Positions 62,646 to 64,000 of a DNA stretch of 64,000 nt are shown piece after piece. The notes beneath the pieces are model-generated. The model made no database searches and was not told the origin of the DNA. It worked only from the letters and a program-made list of their open reading frames with translations. This stretch comes from JAXDBV01 sp034678415 (GTDB taxonomy: Bacteria > Bacteroidota > Bacteroidia > Bacteroidales > VadinHA17): assembly GCA_034678415.1 (NCBI GenBank), contig JAXDBV010000045.1, positions 1-64,000 on the forward strand, read 5' to 3'. A program made the translations under genes and the position numbers. Positions within the stretch are counted from its first letter, which is position 1. Every line of letters begins with the position of its first letter.

Positions 62646-64000
62646 GATTTCTTTTTTTACCTGAACGTATAAAGGTAATAAAATTTACAAATTTCTGTAT
62701 GTCAGTATGGCGATACAGCTTTTTAATATTTTTATCAATATTTTCAAAATATTCAACCAGTACTTTAAAAAATTCAAGGCGCAATGTAATATATAAAAGT
62801 ATAGTCATAACACATACCACGGCGACATTAAAGTTGAATGTATCGAAGTATTTTCCCATAAAGTATTTTCTGGGAGCAAAAAAATGGGCTCTAAAATCCA
62901 GGAAACCCCTGGGTTCGGGATCAAAAAACACAGGCTGGAACTGCCGTATCAGTTCGTTTTTGTATTCCAGCAAATGATGCCTCTCATATATCTTTTTTAC
63001 TATTTCCTCAACACTCTCATTGTGATAATCCTTGCGCAGGTTTCTGAATCCTTCGGGATTCAATTCATCCTCCCTGTCCAGAATGGCTTCCTTATAGAGG
63101 CTTGCCTTCTGCAGGGCATCAGTGTAATGTTCTTCCAACCGGCTGAGGTAGTCGCGTATTTGAAGTGTTACATCGGTATTGAAATCGGCGGGATTCAATT
63201 TCCCGATGAAAGTACATGAGATGTTTGGCACCTGTTTTATTTCCTTGGCAATCTCATTCCTGAGGAGGGGTAGTTTGCCTTCTTTCCCTGGTGCAAGTTG
63301 CCCGAGATTATAATCGGTAATCACCTGGTTAAGGGCATTCCTGAGACGGGGGAGGTATTCAACCGTTTTGAAATATGCGTTGCTTTCAACACGTTCCACA
63401 GGATACAGTTTCTTTTCGTAACGGTTGTCCTTGAATTGCGTTACCATAAGAGCCTCATAGGTCCATTTTGTGGCCATCAGATCTGCAAGAATGGGCACTT
63501 CACCCACCTTTGTAATTTTGCGGTTCAGTTTTTCGAAGCTGAACATGGCCCCGCTGAGGACCATCATAGGGATCACAAGGAGAGGCACTACGATATAGAT
63601 GGTGATGGCCGAATTAAAAGCGGACGACACATTGAGTCCAAGCATGTTGGCAAAGGCAGAGGTGATAAAGAAAGCCAGCCAGTATTCGAAATACATTTCC
63701 CTGATTCCGAGGATGGTGTTCCCAATAAGGATAAACGCCAGGGCTTGCAGTGCTGAGATACTGAAAAGAAGGGTAATTTTTGATAACAGGTAGCTGGTGT
63801 AGCTGAGGTTAAGGATAGCTTCTCTTTTCAGTATCCTGCGATCCTGGAATATTTCCTCCGCGCTCATGGTCAGTCCGACGAAGAGCGCAACAATGAGGCT
63901 CATGAATATATATATCGGGATATTCTCATTCTCGCGGAATATATATACATCAGAGCCGGGGTCGGCTATATAGCGGATGATATAGGAAAGAATCAGGGCC
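62638..64000 (-). CDS. ABC-2 type exporter, permease part (5' end outside window)
   Basis: The frame is open through the right edge, so only the C-terminal ~450 residues are present. They hold about six membrane helices in an ABC-2/ABCG-like arrangement: several helices first (SLIVALFVGLTMSAEEIF, LQALAFILIGNTIL, YIVVPLLVIPMMVLSGAMF), then a hydrophilic loop of over 200 residues, and a last helix (VAVVCVMTILLYITLRLEFF). The SAEEIFQDRRILKRE segment is typical of ABCG half-transporters. An ATP-binding domain is expected upstream but not seen. The lipoprotein and secreted-protein genes follow. Substrate unknown. Confidence 0.72.
   Translation of the reverse strand, partial: ALILSYIIRYIADPGSDVYIFRENENIPIYIFMSLIVALFVGLTMSAEEIFQDRRILKREAILNLSYTSYLLSKITLLFSISALQALAFILIGNTILGIREMYFEYWLAFFITSAFANMLGLNVSSAFNSAITIYIVVPLLVIPMMVLSGAMFSFEKLNRKITKVGEVPILADLMATKWTYEALMVTQFKDNRYEKKLYPVERVESNAYFKTVEYLPRLRNALNQVITDYNLGQLAPGKEGKLPLLRNEIAKEIKQVPNISCTFIGKLNPADFNTDVTLQIRDYLSRLEEHYTDALQKASLYKEAILDREDELNPEGFRNLRKDYHNESVEEIVKKIYERHHLLEYKNELIRQFQPVFFDPEPRGFLDFRAHFFAPRKYFMGKYFDTFNFNVAVVCVMTILLYITLRLEFFKVLVEYFENIDKNIKKLYRHTDIQKFVNFITFIRSGKKRNHV

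Overview
The window reads as a chromosomal segment of a Bacteroidota (Bacteroidetes) bacterium. The evidence is two pairs of SprB-repeat proteins with gliding-motility-type C-terminal sorting domains and PorP/SprF partners (type IX secretion), a three-subunit succinate dehydrogenase with a single cytochrome b subunit, a DUF2723/GT117 membrane protein, a eukaryote-like alpha2 glycyl-tRNA synthetase, and several TAnnTTTG -7 promoter boxes. I cannot place it below phylum with confidence; a Bacteroidales or Marinilabiliales-like environmental lineage is a guess. No rRNA, insertion sequence, prophage or CRISPR array was seen. One tRNA is present (Leu, CAA).

Layout. 1-2515: 3' part of a large SprB-repeat surface protein and its PorP/SprF partner. 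2525-13415 (minus): a polysaccharide cluster running from UDP-GlcNAc 2-epimerase through two GT4 glycosyltransferases, a CapK-like adenylate-forming enzyme, a LegB-like 4,6-dehydratase, a sugar nucleotidyltransferase, a second SDR, a zinc-ribbon methyltransferase and an alpha-helical toroid-like protein to a Wzx-type flippase; glyS sits directly upstream on the same strand. 15129-21125: nadB, an exported S9 peptidase, dusB and a CPBP protease. 21128-29133: a conserved hypothetical, the sdhCAB operon between two Xaa-Pro aminopeptidase paralogues, and an alpha/beta hydrolase. 29324-36454: S41 protease, dCMP deaminase, tRNA-Leu, an ALDH7-type dehydrogenase, dxs and an OmpA lipoprotein. 36518-40687 (minus): a translation block rplM-rpsI-rpsB-tsf, then pyrH-frr.

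40913-49842 (plus) holds a Wzy/WaaL-like membrane protein, a 3-methyladenine glycosylase, a putative outer-membrane protein, and a GT117-NodB-GT4-GT2 run. It converges, 6 bp apart, on 49849-54390 (minus), a tightly packed five-gene run of four sulfotransferase-like proteins and one GT8-like glycosyltransferase. 54583-58872 is a complete SprB-repeat protein (propeller-like N-terminus, seven repeats, type B sorting domain) with its PorP/SprF partner. The right end has purD, a polytopic membrane protein, and a minus-strand module of an ABC exporter (cut by the window edge), a lipoprotein and a small secreted protein.

How the genes may work together (inference): the two polysaccharide regions probably make and export decorated, perhaps sulfated and acidic or amino-sugar, surface glycans, while the two adhesin-PorP/SprF pairs place large repeat proteins on the same surface. 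The sulfotransferase/GT8 run is the least ordinary part of the window.
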